Source of the DNA: CAIYRG01 sp963747255
GTDB lineage: Bacteria; Pseudomonadota; Alphaproteobacteria; Micropepsales; Micropepsaceae
Length of the DNA stretch: 64,000 nt
NCBI GenBank assembly: GCA_963747255.1
Contig: CAVVEG010000010.1
Location: 1 to 64,000 of the forward strand
Reading direction: 5' to 3'
This document shows, in pieces, positions 38,301 through 47,216 of the stretch. Position 1 is the first letter of the stretch. Every line of letters begins with the position of its first letter. Below the pieces are notes generated by a model. That model was not told the origin of the DNA. It worked only from the letters and a program-made list of their open reading frames with translations, and did no database searches. The position numbers were made by a program, and so were the translations under genes.

Positions 38301-38505
38301 TGCGTACGCCACCGGCGACCGGCCCACCAATGAATATCTGCAAAACCTGGGGATCCAGCTCACGCTCAACGACTTCACCGACCGGCACTTGCCGTTCCAG
38401 TATGTGTCGCTCCCGGGCGGGGGGAATGGAAATCCGCGCGCCTTCAGCAATTACTTCAATCCTGCCCAGCGCGTAATCACGCTTGTGATTACCAAAGCCT
38501 GGTAG
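35362..38505 (+). CDS. Large TonB-dependent outer-membrane receptor (paralogue 2)
   Basis: The 1047-residue product has signal peptide, TonB-box-like EQVLVTGSLIHG, plug domain (LLVDGVRVP, DRVDVLADGASATYGSDAVA, INLVLRRG) and a barrel ending TLVITKAW. It shares the cysteine pairs CDNCYAIPKGQNG (near residue 290) and NLFCDPASFSC (near 500) with the other copies. The adjacent gene at 38819 is its closest relative, so the two arose by tandem duplication. AAGGAGGGG precedes the ATG. It is divergent from the molybdenum hydroxylase operon, whose substrate it might import; that link is inference. Confidence 0.9.
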   Translation: MSLNRYCWGFRSAKLRALLGSGSFIAVAYAMPAYGQAQTAAMAASIPEQVLVTGSLIHGTAAVGVPVTTLSTQDFKVTGALTTADLLKTLPAVVVQASASSTFNGGYITGTQDVEIHGLGGALLGVAPKTLLLVDGVRVPIQGRGLCALDPSIIPQLALDRVDVLADGASATYGSDAVAGVINLVLRRGYDGAITQLQFGDLSDGSLTEMVSQLYGRKWDTGDITVTWEGYHNSPALATNRSYYTTDFTPWGLDNRTPITTGNPGIISAGDPHTPDATPSGFDATYGTTCDNCYAIPKGQNGVGLTWNHILAANPTPTSFAKNEANTYAGADAIPDMSRQSFVVTFDQRLWTGSGLVDTATFYLEGYYDNRRVTGHLSGSTGTTDFNSHTYVVPTNNPYYPIGAPTDVPLEVSTNLGQSGIASGQVADRINAGFNLDMAFGWKGNLFYSRSEDQEYAHWHNEINETQVSAALGNTVTDPSGVYQPYTKPANVPYLNLFCDPASFSCVDPATRNFFTTTRDSVERINHDESGINFDGPLFDLPGGTVRAAIGGDYLSEHYSFNDIDGSPSFLGSAQPSASYDANSEQIWAVFAQLDVPIIGQANALPFFQALVLEVSGRIDHYSIFGFTKNPKVSLNWNVGDGLTFKGAIGTSFRAPVFTEFSASAGASLNPVNVPAGAPGNVEPSCPVIGVPAKAGSAAAIIDPNCSAALQYIGGFSVSGGSAIASPYRSGALNPEQARNWAVGFDFAPGTDDMLGFLRGLDLNATLYYIKINGVIQPAGQFGGLDDPLARRFYVLPSDVPNFSQAVTTLVANPRTAPYTIASGIHFLEDIANANIGWESVEGIDFNGSYDFDLGDYGAWNVGITGNYALDSQTLVAQGAPVFDAYKGIDSGGRLNYRARLGWAGGPDNAWSVTGFLNYHAHVGAQPPDGSPVEPLAPACFVVGNPACNASGLPQFAQYTQQFPFLSEFIPAFITFDLSLAYATGDRPTNEYLQNLGIQLTLNDFTDRHLPFQYVSLPGGGNGNPRAFSNYFNPAQRVITLVITKAW

Positions 38506-38818
38506 GAGGGGCGGTTGGTCCGGCACCCATGCAAATTGCCGGTATACCAACCTGAGTTCAGTTGATTCCTGAGGAAGGATTTCCGGCAGCCTTTGGATCA
38601 AGCCCGCAGCAACTCCGGAACTGCGTGACGATCACCTGATAGATCGGAATTGGTAAATTGCGTTCTTGTTACCGAATCAGTGGAATCATCAATATCGCGG
38701 TAACATCCGCAATTGATGTTACCAACATCCGGATTTGGGAACTGAAGCAATCCAGACACCGTGACCGATTGTCTGTCGCGGCAACGTATGGCGGTCAACT
38801 CGACCGAAGGGGAAATAC

Positions 38819-41800
38819 ATGTCTTTGAGGCAGCATCGCCGCGCATCGCGCGCGGCGAAGGTGAGTTCATTGTTCGGTTCCGCGTCCCTGCTCGTGATCG
38901 CGGCAGGAATTCCAGCTTACGGGCAGACGCAAACCGCCGCGACAGCGGCCGAGGTTCCGGAAGAAGTGGTGGTCACCGGATCGCTGATTCATGGAACTGT
39001 TGCTGTCGGCGTGCCGGTCACCACATTGACCGATCAGGATTACAAAGTGACGGGCGCCCTCACGACGGCAGATCTCCTGAAGAGTGTGCCATCCGTCGTG
39101 GTGCAGGGTTCGCTGACGGTCACCCAAAACGGCGGCAATATTGAAGGCGCGCAGCAGGTCGAAATTCACGGCATCGGCGGCGGCGCGACAGCACCCAAGA
39201 CCCTGCTGATGATCGATGGCGTGCGCGCTCCGCTGCAGGGACACGGGAACTGCATCGTTGACCCCTCCATCATTCCGGAACTCGCGGTCGATCGAATAGA
39301 CGTTCTGGCTGACGGTGCTTCGGCAACTTATGGATCAGACGCCGTCGCGGGCGTGATCAACGTCATTCTGAAGCGCGGGTTCGACGGCGCCGTTACACAG
39401 GTCCGCTTTGGCGATTCCACCGATATCGGCGGCCTGTCGGAATCCTTTTCCCAACTCTATGGCAGAAAATGGGATGGGGGCGACATCACCCTAACCTACG
39501 AAGGCTATCATACGGCGATGGTCCCGGGGGCCTCGCGCCCCTATATGACCTATGACTTCAGCCGGTATGGGCTGGACAACAGGACGCCGATCTTCGGCGC
39601 GCATCCTGGCATCATTAGCGTCGGCGATCCGGCCGGCCCCGCGAATACGCCCTCCGGTTTCGATCCCAATTCCGGGACCACCTGCGTCAATTGTTATGCG
39701 GTCCCGAAAGGACAGAACGGCGTCGGCCTGACATGGGCACAAATCCAGGCGAAAAATCCGAATTCAACCTCCTTCGCGCAGAACTTGATCAATCCCTACA
39801 CGGATGCCTGGGACCTTCCCGACATCACGCGCAGCGCCTTCGTCTTTACCTTCGATCAGGAGGTCTGGAGGCCCGGAGGCCTGGTCAATGACGTGTCGTT
39901 CTTCGCCGAGGGCTTCTTCAACGACCGGCGCAACGTCATCCATTCCGCGGGCACAACGGGCGCAACCGACGTCAACGCGGCGACCTACACCGTGCCGACG
40001 ACGAATCCCTATTATCCGGTGGGCGCGCCGGCGGGCCTTGAGGTGTCCTACAATTTCGACAAGGAGATGACCGGACGCGTTACCTCCGGCGACAATGGCG
40101 GTCGCTGGGAAACCGGCTTCAACCTCGATATGGCCTATGGCTGGAAAGGCAAGGTCTATTACTCAAAGACCGAAGACCAGCAATTCGCCACCTTTTCCAA
40201 CATGGTGAACCAGAATCTGGCCAATGCCGCCTTGGGTAACGTCGTTGGGGCCAGTGGTAGCTTTGGTTCCTACACCAAGCCGGCGAACGTGCCCTATCTG
40301 AACCTGTTCTGCGACCCCAATGCGTTTCGTTGCAACGACCCATCGGCGCTTTCGTACATTGAGGCGAACCGTGTCGTCCGCGAATTCACGGTTCTCGACG
40401 AATCGGGCGCAAATTTCGATGGCCCGCTGTTTGACCTGCCCGGAGGAACGGTGCGGGGCGCCATCGGTGGTGTCTATTGGACCAACCATTGGACGTTTAG
40501 CGATCACGATGCGAGCAACTCCCAACTCGGCAATGCGGCACCAAGTCTCGCCGACGATTCGGCCGGACAACAGGTGTGGGCAGCTTTTGCGCAGATCAAT
40601 ATCCCGATTATCGGCCAGGCCAACGCGTTGCCGTTCGTCCAGGCGTTCGAACTCGAACTATCCGGCCGCATCGATCATTATTCCGGTGTAGGCACGACAA
40701 AGAATCCGAAGATCGCAATCAACTGGAATGTCGGGCTGGGCTTTTCAGTTCGCGGCGCCGCGGGCACTTCGTTCCGTGCGCCACTGTTCCAGGAACTGTC
40801 CCCCGTTACCGGGGCGACCATCGACCCGGTCAACGTGGTGGGCGGATCCAATCAGAACAACGAGCCGAGCTGTCCGCAGGTGAATGTGCCTGCTAAAGCC
40901 GGATCGGCTGCAGCAATCATCGACCCGAATTGCAGTCCTGCACTGCAGTATCTGGGCGGAATTGCGATTGGCGGAGGTTCTGGCGCCGCAGCGCAGGTTC
41001 GGGCGGCAGGAGGGTCGGCGCTTCAACCGGAAACTTCCAGAAATGCAACTCTTGGATTTGACTTTGCGCCGACCTTCTTCAAAGGGTTGGACGTCAACGC
41101 CACGTGGTATGCTATCAAGATCAACGGAACGATCCAGGGCCTGAGCATCCTCGGTGGTCTCGACGATCCGAATGCACGGAGCGCCTATATTCTCAACTCT
41201 GCTCCGGGCTTTGCCCAGATGGTCGCGGCGACGGCGAAACTGCCAACCGCGTCGCCTCAGATCGTTCCACCTAACATCAGCTATATCGAGGACCTGGCAA
41301 ACCGGAATGTCGGCTGGCTGGCCTATCAGGGCGTGGATTTCAGCGCCAGTTACGACATCGATCTTGGCGATTTCGGTGCATGGAATACCGGCGTCACTGG
41401 CAATTACCAGTTGCTGCAGCAAGCATTTTTCGTCCCCGGGACACCGGTCATCGACTTCTTCAAGGGGCAGGATTCCGGTGGCCATCTGAATTATCGCGCG
41501 CGATTGGGCTGGGCCGGCGGACCGGACAGTGCGTTCACCGCAACTCTGTTCATGAATTATTTTGCCCACACCGGCAATGAGGACCTGGTAAACAGCCTCG
41601 GCAATTACCCGGCATTGCCGCCACAATGCTTCATGACGGGTGGCCCCTCCTGCGCTTCCTACGGGCCCCAATTTGCGCAGTATACGCAGCAATATAATCT
41701 GCTCACAAATTACCAACCTTCATTCATTACGTGGGACGTTTCGTTCGGCTACACGACGGGGGATCGGCCTGCGAATGATTACCTGAAAAATCTCGCAGTG

Positions 41801-41944
41801 CAGCTTACGATCAACGATCTGACGGACAGGATGCCGGAGTTTGCCTACATCATCTCCTCGCATCACGGCAGCCCGCGCGCGTTTAACCAGACGCAGGATC
41901 CGGGGCAGCGGGTGGTCAGTCTGGTCATTACCAAGAACTGGTAG
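38819..41944 (+). CDS. Large TonB-dependent outer-membrane receptor (paralogue 3)
   Basis: The 1041-residue product has the same layout as paralogue 2: signal peptide, EEVVVTGSLIHGTVAVGVPV, plug (KTLLMIDGVRAP, DRIDVLADGASATYG) and barrel ending SLVITKNW. CVNCYAVPKGQNGVGLTW near residue 288 and NLFCDPNAFRC near 500 repeat the cysteine sites. The surface loops differ from copy 2 more than the plug does, which is the usual pattern when duplicated receptors take on different ligands. AGGGG precedes the ATG. It starts 313 bases after copy 2, with room for its own promoter. Confidence 0.9.
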   Translation: MSLRQHRRASRAAKVSSLFGSASLLVIAAGIPAYGQTQTAATAAEVPEEVVVTGSLIHGTVAVGVPVTTLTDQDYKVTGALTTADLLKSVPSVVVQGSLTVTQNGGNIEGAQQVEIHGIGGGATAPKTLLMIDGVRAPLQGHGNCIVDPSIIPELAVDRIDVLADGASATYGSDAVAGVINVILKRGFDGAVTQVRFGDSTDIGGLSESFSQLYGRKWDGGDITLTYEGYHTAMVPGASRPYMTYDFSRYGLDNRTPIFGAHPGIISVGDPAGPANTPSGFDPNSGTTCVNCYAVPKGQNGVGLTWAQIQAKNPNSTSFAQNLINPYTDAWDLPDITRSAFVFTFDQEVWRPGGLVNDVSFFAEGFFNDRRNVIHSAGTTGATDVNAATYTVPTTNPYYPVGAPAGLEVSYNFDKEMTGRVTSGDNGGRWETGFNLDMAYGWKGKVYYSKTEDQQFATFSNMVNQNLANAALGNVVGASGSFGSYTKPANVPYLNLFCDPNAFRCNDPSALSYIEANRVVREFTVLDESGANFDGPLFDLPGGTVRGAIGGVYWTNHWTFSDHDASNSQLGNAAPSLADDSAGQQVWAAFAQINIPIIGQANALPFVQAFELELSGRIDHYSGVGTTKNPKIAINWNVGLGFSVRGAAGTSFRAPLFQELSPVTGATIDPVNVVGGSNQNNEPSCPQVNVPAKAGSAAAIIDPNCSPALQYLGGIAIGGGSGAAAQVRAAGGSALQPETSRNATLGFDFAPTFFKGLDVNATWYAIKINGTIQGLSILGGLDDPNARSAYILNSAPGFAQMVAATAKLPTASPQIVPPNISYIEDLANRNVGWLAYQGVDFSASYDIDLGDFGAWNTGVTGNYQLLQQAFFVPGTPVIDFFKGQDSGGHLNYRARLGWAGGPDSAFTATLFMNYFAHTGNEDLVNSLGNYPALPPQCFMTGGPSCASYGPQFAQYTQQYNLLTNYQPSFITWDVSFGYTTGDRPANDYLKNLAVQLTINDLTDRMPEFAYIISSHHGSPRAFNQTQDPGQRVVSLVITKNW

Positions 41945-42208
41945 CGCTTTTCGGTGTGGGACGCGAAGCATCCTTGTGAGGCTGCCCAGCGGAGAGATGA
42001 CCGTGAAACATCGGGAAATGCTGGAGCAAGATATTGTCACTCTGAAAAGATCCATACCGCAGTATTGGCAGCAACTGGACTCGGAGGGTTAGCCAAAAAA
42101 TCAGGGCACGCTTCAGATCATTGCCGGCGCAGCGCGAGAACAAATGTAAGCTCCGTTGCTTTCTGCTATAATTTCCAACGCTAGCCGGATAGCCGAAAGA
42201 GGGAGCCC

Positions 42209-43072
42209 ATGTGCGACGAATTCATTCACCCCGGTCTGATTGAGGATCCGAGACTTTCGCGTCGCGCCTTCGGCGCAATGACGGTTGCCACCGCAGCCGT
42301 TGCAACGACAGCTCTCGCGCAGTCCAATGTTGTTGGAAAGGACGTCGAAGTGAAGACCGCCGACGGGACCTGCGACGCCGTTCTTTTCTATCCGCAAGCG
42401 CAGGGCACCCGCCCTGCTGTTCTGATCTGGACCGATATTCTGGGCTTGCGCCCCGCATTCCGCGATATGGGCCGGCGTTTGGCCGGGGAGGGTTATGTCG
42501 TGCTGGTGCCGAACCCGTTTTATCGTTCCGCGCGAGCGCCGGTGGTAGGGGCAACCTTCGATTTCAACAATCCCGAACAGCGCAACAGGCTGTTTTCGTA
42601 TCGCGGCGCCATGAGCGACGACGGTATCGATCACGACGCCATGGCCTACCTGGCCTTTCTGGACGCACAGCCGCAGACCGACAAAAACCGGAAGGCCGGC
42701 GTGCAGGGCTACTGCATGGGTGGATCGCTGTCGTTTCGGACAGCGGCAGCGATTCCTGCACGGATAGCCGCCGTCGGCAGCTTCCATGGTGGCAATGGGC
42801 TGGTGACCAAAGACGCCGACAGCCCGCATCTGTTGATCCCCAAAACCACGGCCACCTTCGTCGTGTGCCAGGCACAAAATGACGACATGCAGCAACCCCA
42901 GGTGAAGGAAGAGCTGAAGGCCGCCTTTGCAGCCGCAAAACGCCCTGCGACTGTGGAGGTCTATCATGCCGACCATGGGTGGTGCGTGCCGGGTGGGCAG
43001 GTTTACAACAGGGCGGAGGCGGAGCGCGCCTGGACAGCTTTGGGCGCGCTGTACAAATCCGCCCTGGCCTGA
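42209..43072 (+). CDS. Tat-exported dienelactone-hydrolase family protein
   Basis: The 287-residue product has a twin-arginine leader (LSRRAFGAMTVATAAV) and an alpha/beta hydrolase of the dienelactone-hydrolase group. The nucleophile is Cys169 in GYCMGGS, the acid Asp225 or Asp226 in QNDD, and the base His256 in ADHGW. Family members open lactone rings in chlorocatechol degradation, but many exported ones have unknown substrates. A GAGGGAG site precedes the ATG. It follows receptor 3 on the same strand with 264 bases between, and its setting among receptors and an exported molybdenum enzyme suggests periplasmic catabolism. Confidence 0.85.
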   Translation: MCDEFIHPGLIEDPRLSRRAFGAMTVATAAVATTALAQSNVVGKDVEVKTADGTCDAVLFYPQAQGTRPAVLIWTDILGLRPAFRDMGRRLAGEGYVVLVPNPFYRSARAPVVGATFDFNNPEQRNRLFSYRGAMSDDGIDHDAMAYLAFLDAQPQTDKNRKAGVQGYCMGGSLSFRTAAAIPARIAAVGSFHGGNGLVTKDADSPHLLIPKTTATFVVCQAQNDDMQQPQVKEELKAAFAAAKRPATVEVYHADHGWCVPGGQVYNRAEAERAWTALGALYKSALA

Positions 43073-43603
43073 ACCAGACACTCTGCCTCGCGGTTCGCGT
43101 TCCGGGGGGCGCGCGAAAATGGCTCTGCCGGATTGGTGGAACGGGATGCCGCTTGAATGGGCGGCACAGATCGCAATCAACCGCGTCGGGGAAGCATCGC
43201 ATGAAGCACCCTGTATGGGGTGTCGCTTGCCGCCGTTCTGCTGGTTGCGGCGGGTGGTTTGAAAGACAGGGCCCGCAGCCGGCGATAGAATCAATTCTTC
43301 CGGTTATGATTTCAGATGGCAGCGCGACGACAAACCTGACCCTCATCGCCGACCGAATTGCATCCGGATCCGCTCGAGAACCCGCAATGGGGCACTGGCG
43401 CTTCGAACAGGGCGCATCTTCTGGTGACGTTCGGGTTTACGCAGATCCGCACCGCAACCGCAAAATATTCCGTATCGCGCGATGGTGCCGAAACCCGTTT
43501 CTTTGCTCGTCTCGTCGGCCGCGCTCATGGCCGACGCCCACCGGTTTCTTGGGCACTTCCGGGTACATCAGCACAAATTCATCGCCCATCTGATCCGTAA
43601 CCG
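43073..43603. other. Intergenic stretch with degenerate coding traces
   Basis: About 530 bases without a credible gene. One frame near 43205-43290 reads like the end of a signal peptide (LAAVLLVAAGG) but stops at once, and other frames have no start site. This looks like the residue of a decayed exported-protein gene, but no family can be named. Confidence 0.4.
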
Positions 43604-44782
43604 CTACGGAACGATCCGCAGCTGACTGGCGACCGAAATCGGGATGTTGATGTACTTGCCCCGGAAGAGTTGCGGCGTGCCGTCAACCACGACGGTCCTG
43701 CCGACGAACGGATCGGGTTTACCGCCGAGCCTGCCCCAGACGTCGCGCGGGATCAAGATCGAGACCATTTTGTAGCGCTTCCCTGTGCGGAGCCCGATCT
43801 GCAGGAACGCGGTTTCGCCGTCCACCATCATGCCGCCATCGAGCACCGTGCCTCGCAGCGTGCTGGCGATGTTGATCGCGCGCGTGACGGCTTCCTCGTC
43901 GTGCGCGTCGACGGGGCGCAGCGCAAGTGTCGCGAAGCTCCAGCGCCACGTGCTGGCCTTGCCGTTCCAGGTCGCATCGACCCGCACCTCGTAGCGGCTT
44001 TCCGGGCGAAGCGGAAGTTTCGGGATGAGGCACACGACGCCGTACTGGCCAAACGAGGTCATCGCGGGATGCTCCGGATCGGACAGATAGAACGCGACGT
44101 CCTTGCCTCTCCCGTCCACGAGCGTGGCGCGTACGCCGGTGACCTTGTCGAACGGTGGGAACTGGATCGTGATCGGATAGCCGGCGCGCACGCCGCCAGG
44201 GACGGGGTTGGGGACCTCGTCGCCGAACTCGAGCGGTATATCGCCCTGGTTGTCTGCCGGGTAAGCGACTGGCCACTTCGCCGGGACGCCGGCGCCTTTT
44301 GCATCCACGAACATCAGCGCGGCCATGTACGAGCCGTCACGAAGCTTGGCGTAGCCGACGCCAATACGCTCGAGGGTCGGCGTCAGGATCGGCCGGCGGT
44401 GATAAAGCACCGACATCCACCTATCGACGGCGACTTCGAGATCCGAGACGCCGAAAAACAGGTCGGCGGCCTCGCCACACGCGGCTCCCTCCACCGATGC
44501 GCCCGGCAAGTTCGGGCGCTGGTGATGGGCGTTGAGCCCGACGATCGCGTCGGAGCCCTCATTGAGACGCATGTATTGCGCGTGCTCCATACAGCCCTTC
44601 GAGAGCGTCGCGTCGAGCGTCACCGCCGGGAGTCCGGCCGCGGCGCGGTAGCGGTCGACCAGCTGCTTCACGCGCAGCCCGCCGGTGTCGTTCGCTGCGG
44701 GTCGTGGATACGGATCCATCGACCCGCAGGCGGCGACGGCGACGCACGACACGAGGACGACCACCAACAGGCTGCGCATCAT
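43604..44782 (-). CDS. CAP-domain lipoprotein
   Basis: The 392-residue product has a lipoprotein signal (LVSCVAVAACGS) and an N-terminal CAP/SCP domain: VDRYRAAAGLPAVTLDATLS, GCMEHAQYMRLN, the HHQRPNLPGASVEGAACGE segment and WMSVLYHRRPIL, with the His and Glu of the metal site. The C-terminal half has beta-rich repeats (RAGYPITIQFPPFDKV, YEVRVDATWNGKASTWRWSF) like Ig-type modules. CAP proteins bind sterols or lipids, or cut peptides or glycans; which one applies is unknown. AAGGA precedes the ATG. Codon use looks more GC-biased than its neighbours, which might hint at transfer. Confidence 0.78.
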   Translation of the reverse strand: MMRSLLVVVLVSCVAVAACGSMDPYPRPAANDTGGLRVKQLVDRYRAAAGLPAVTLDATLSKGCMEHAQYMRLNEGSDAIVGLNAHHQRPNLPGASVEGAACGEAADLFFGVSDLEVAVDRWMSVLYHRRPILTPTLERIGVGYAKLRDGSYMAALMFVDAKGAGVPAKWPVAYPADNQGDIPLEFGDEVPNPVPGGVRAGYPITIQFPPFDKVTGVRATLVDGRGKDVAFYLSDPEHPAMTSFGQYGVVCLIPKLPLRPESRYEVRVDATWNGKASTWRWSFATLALRPVDAHDEEAVTRAINIASTLRGTVLDGGMMVDGETAFLQIGLRTGKRYKMVSILIPRDVWGRLGGKPDPFVGRTVVVDGTPQLFRGKYINIPISVASQLRIVP

Positions 44783-44840
44783 TCCTTATAAATGACAGAT
44801 CCGGATTGCCAATCCGTTACGGACAAGCCTTCCTACGAGC

Positions 44841-44879
44841 GTTGCCATTGACGGCAGCAAGTTCAAGGCGGTGAACAAC
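44841..44879 (+). mobile_element. Short IS1182/IS5-like transposase fragment
   Basis: One frame reads AIDGSKFKAVNN, the highly characteristic catalytic-Asp motif of IS1182-like transposases, and then runs to a stop without the rest of the domain. Only about 13 codons remain recognisable. No inverted repeats are visible. It marks an old insertion or deletion site next to the truncated Uup gene. Confidence 0.6.
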
Positions 44880-45379
44880 GTAATCGGTACGCAGTTTAAC
44901 TGAGTAATCACCACGACTTTAACGGTCGCCGCCTTTGTGCGATGTCGTTTCGATGCAGAACGGAACTCACCGCCGCGCGCGACTGCGCCCCCCACGTAGA
45001 GGCGTGGCTTATGACCGTGTCGGGCGTGCTGTTCTGAATCCTGCGTTTCGGGGCATGAGCAACCATCGGCGTCGGCGCACCACACTTTAGCGTGCACTCG
45101 ACGGAGCATCGTACCGCTGCTGGCTATGTCTCTCTGCAGTTGGTCAGTTATCGGCAGCGGCGTTTGGCTGGTCTTGTGATCTGAATGCCGACCCCTTCGG
45201 CCGGCACGAGTTTCAGGCCCAGAAACCGCTGGCATCTGCGGCGTTATTGTCGCGCAAGCGGCTATCTCGGTGTGCGAGGCCCAGATTTTAGCGGAATATG
45301 GCGGCAGTAACGCCGCATCCCGAGCCGTGGCGACCATTCGCCGGGCAGACATCGATGTCACCTCGGTCCAGCCGCGCGT
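44880..45379. other. Scrambled region between IS trace and Uup relic
   Basis: About 500 bases with open frames on both strands but no ribosome site, domain or family motif. An open minus-strand frame covers most of it, yet it runs antisense over the transposase motif and has poor composition. It is best read as deletion/insertion debris that removed the front of the Uup gene. Confidence 0.45.
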
Positions 45380-45665
45380 CGGCACGTCGTACCGCGGGAC
45401 CCCCAAACGGCGGGCAGCGAAATGCCGTCTCAGCTACAATGAGGTGCATGCGCTGCGGATATTGCCAGAGCAAATCGGGAACGAGGAACGCGAAGTCGTG
45501 GAATTGCAGCGGCCACTTGCCGATTTTGGGCTTTACGCGCGCGATCCGGCCATCTTTGCGGCGCTGGTGGAAAAGCCCGCCGCTGCGCAGAAGGGCCTGA
45601 GCACGATGGATGACTGCTGGATCGAACTGGAAATGTTGCGCGAAGAAATCGCAGGCGACGGCTGA
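45380..45665 (+). pseudogene. uup: C-terminal relic of an ABC-F ATPase (Uup)
   Basis: The last 80 or so residues match the C-terminal coiled-coil domain of Uup: RLSYNEVHALRILPEQIGN, LQRPLADFGLYARDPAIF and WIELEMLREEIAGDG. Both ATP-binding domains are missing. The frame upstream of about 45400 is unrelated to Uup, so the gene was truncated, probably with the IS debris before it. Its stop overlaps the dusB start (TGATG at 45663-45667), a remnant of the original two-gene operon. Confidence 0.75.
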
Positions 45666-46726
45666 TGCGGCATTCGGCCGATACCGGCGTCACGATCGGA
45701 GACGTGCGCATCGGCGGGCGGGTACTGGTGGCGCCGATGACGGGGGTTTCCGACCTGCCCTTCCGCCGGACCGCATCGCGACTTGGCGCGGCCTATGTTG
45801 CGACCGAAATGGTCGCCTGCGAGATGCTGGCACGCGGGCGTCCCGATGTGATCCGCCGCGCCGCGGTCGGTGACGGATTGCCGCTGACCGTCATTCAACT
45901 GGTCGGACATGAACCGCATTGGATCGCCCGGGCGGCGGCACTGGCCGAAGCCGCCGGAGCCGACATCGTCGATCTGAATATGGGCTGTCCCTGCAAAGAG
46001 GTCACGGGCGTGCTTTCCGGCTCAGCGCTCATGCGCGATCCGGCGCATGCGGAACGTCTGATGCTCGCAGCCACCGGCGCAACCTCGCGGCCCGTCACGC
46101 TGAAGATGCGACTCGGTTGGGACGACCGCAGCATCAACGCGCCGGAGCTTGCGCTTATGGCCGAACGCGCGGGGATCGCCGCGCTGACAGTGCACGGCCG
46201 TACAAGGCAGCAATTCTATGACGGTCGGGCCGACTGGCGCGCGGTTGGGGCAGTGAGTGCGGCAACCCGGCTTCCGGTGATCGTCAATGGCGACATCCGC
46301 GACGCCGAAACGGCCGGGATGGCGCTCGCGGAATCCGGGGCCGATGCAGTGATGATCGGACGCGGCGCCTATGGGCGGCCGTGGCTCGCAGGCGCCATCG
46401 ATCGCGCGCTGCAAACCGGCATTCCGCCCGATGAGCCGGACCTGGACGCGCGGCTTGCGATAGTACTCGACCATCTGCATGCGAGCTTGCGTTTTTATGG
46501 CGACGAACATGGCGTGCGCGTATTCCGCAAGCATCTCGGCTGGTATGTCGAAAACGCACCCGAACCTGCCGATGCCCGATTGCGCCGCGCTGCGAAAGCG
46601 CAGCTATGCCGCTTGATCACCCCGCACGAAATGGAAGCAGGCTTGATCGAGCTGTGGCAGGATGGTTTGCAGCGCCCCCATGGGGCAAACCGAAAATGGC
46701 AGACACTCGGTCAAGACCGCCTGTGA
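45665..46726 (+). CDS. dusB: tRNA dihydrouridine synthase, DusB type
   Basis: The 353-residue product reduces uridine to dihydrouridine in the tRNA D-loop using FMN and NADPH. It has the FMN-barrel start VLVAPMTGVSDLPFRR, the active site NMGCPCKEVTG with catalytic Cys108, KMRLGWDD, TVHGRTRQQFYDG, GDIRDAETA, MIGRGAYGRPW and the C-terminal RNA-binding helices (VFRKHLGWYVENAP). It is full length and intact. It starts by overlap with the Uup relic, so its native promoter may have been lost with the uup front; expression might now come from a nearer promoter in the debris. Confidence 0.93.
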   Translation: MRHSADTGVTIGDVRIGGRVLVAPMTGVSDLPFRRTASRLGAAYVATEMVACEMLARGRPDVIRRAAVGDGLPLTVIQLVGHEPHWIARAAALAEAAGADIVDLNMGCPCKEVTGVLSGSALMRDPAHAERLMLAATGATSRPVTLKMRLGWDDRSINAPELALMAERAGIAALTVHGRTRQQFYDGRADWRAVGAVSAATRLPVIVNGDIRDAETAGMALAESGADAVMIGRGAYGRPWLAGAIDRALQTGIPPDEPDLDARLAIVLDHLHASLRFYGDEHGVRVFRKHLGWYVENAPEPADARLRRAAKAQLCRLITPHEMEAGLIELWQDGLQRPHGANRKWQTLGQDRL

Positions 46727-46760
46727 CCCACAAAAGACATCGCGATTGATATCTTACTGG

Positions 46761-46910
46761 TTAGATCTCCTCAGGACCCGAAGCTTTCTCACGCGCCGCC
46801 TTGCGCTCTGCCGCCGCTTCCTCGCGTTTGAGGAGCTTCTCCTGCTTTCTCGCATTCTTCGCGCGCTCGCGCGAGGCACGTTCCTGATGATAGTTGGGCT
46901 TAAAAGGCAT
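46761..46910 (-). CDS. Very small basic coiled-coil protein
   Basis: The 49-residue product opens MPFKPNYHQERASRERAKNA and is almost wholly a charged helix rich in Lys, Arg, Glu and Ala. A GAGAG element precedes the ATG at 46910. Similar tiny, highly charged ORFs with this MPFKPNY start occur next to small proteins like the following one in alphaproteobacteria, from memory; no function is known. It ends 35 bases from the dusB stop, convergent to it, and starts 12 bases after the stop of the gene at 46922, so the two form an operon. Confidence 0.65.
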   Translation of the reverse strand: MPFKPNYHQERASRERAKNARKQEKLLKREEAAAERKAAREKASGPEEI

Positions 46911-46921
46911 GTTTCTCTCCG

Positions 46922-47155
46922 TTAAGAGGAGCGCCGCAGGTGCATGGTCTTCCGGCCGACGGCCCTATCCTCAGCGGACTGGCGAGAGGTGGCAGCATAC
47001 GCTTCCTGTTCATCGCGCGCCAGACGAAGCGCCTTAAGTCGCGCGGTCTTCGCGGCGTTTATCTCTTTCTTTCGGGCCAGTTCAGCTTTCACGAAAGTGT
47101 CTAAAGCCTCGGCCTTCTGTTCGCGTATGCTCGCGCGACCTGGAGATTTCGTCAT
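46922..47155 (-). CDS. Small helical protein, unknown function
   Basis: The 77-residue product is a charged helical protein: MTKSPGRASIREQKAEALDT, then KAELARKKEINAAKTARLKAL and a basic end GRKTMHLRRSS. It resembles the small proteins that accompany cold-shock genes in several alphaproteobacteria, as here, where the CspA-type gene lies 60 bases upstream on the same strand. RNA binding is conceivable from its charge but not shown. The start is supported by its fit with the gap after the cold-shock gene. Confidence 0.65.
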   Translation of the reverse strand: MTKSPGRASIREQKAEALDTFVKAELARKKEINAAKTARLKALRLARDEQEAYAATSRQSAEDRAVGRKTMHLRRSS

Positions 47156-47216
47156 TTTTGCCTCGTTGAAACGAGTGGGGCGACTCGCATCTGCCTGTCG
47201 CCCTCGCCCGGACAGT

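Noticed and set aside
42113..43294. Minus-strand frame of 393 codons
   Set aside because: It is antisense to the Tat-exported dienelactone-hydrolase-like gene, which has a full catalytic set and better start. High GC creates such shadows.
44786..45406. Minus-strand frame of 206 codons
   Set aside because: Runs antisense through a transposase motif, has no ribosome site and no domain.
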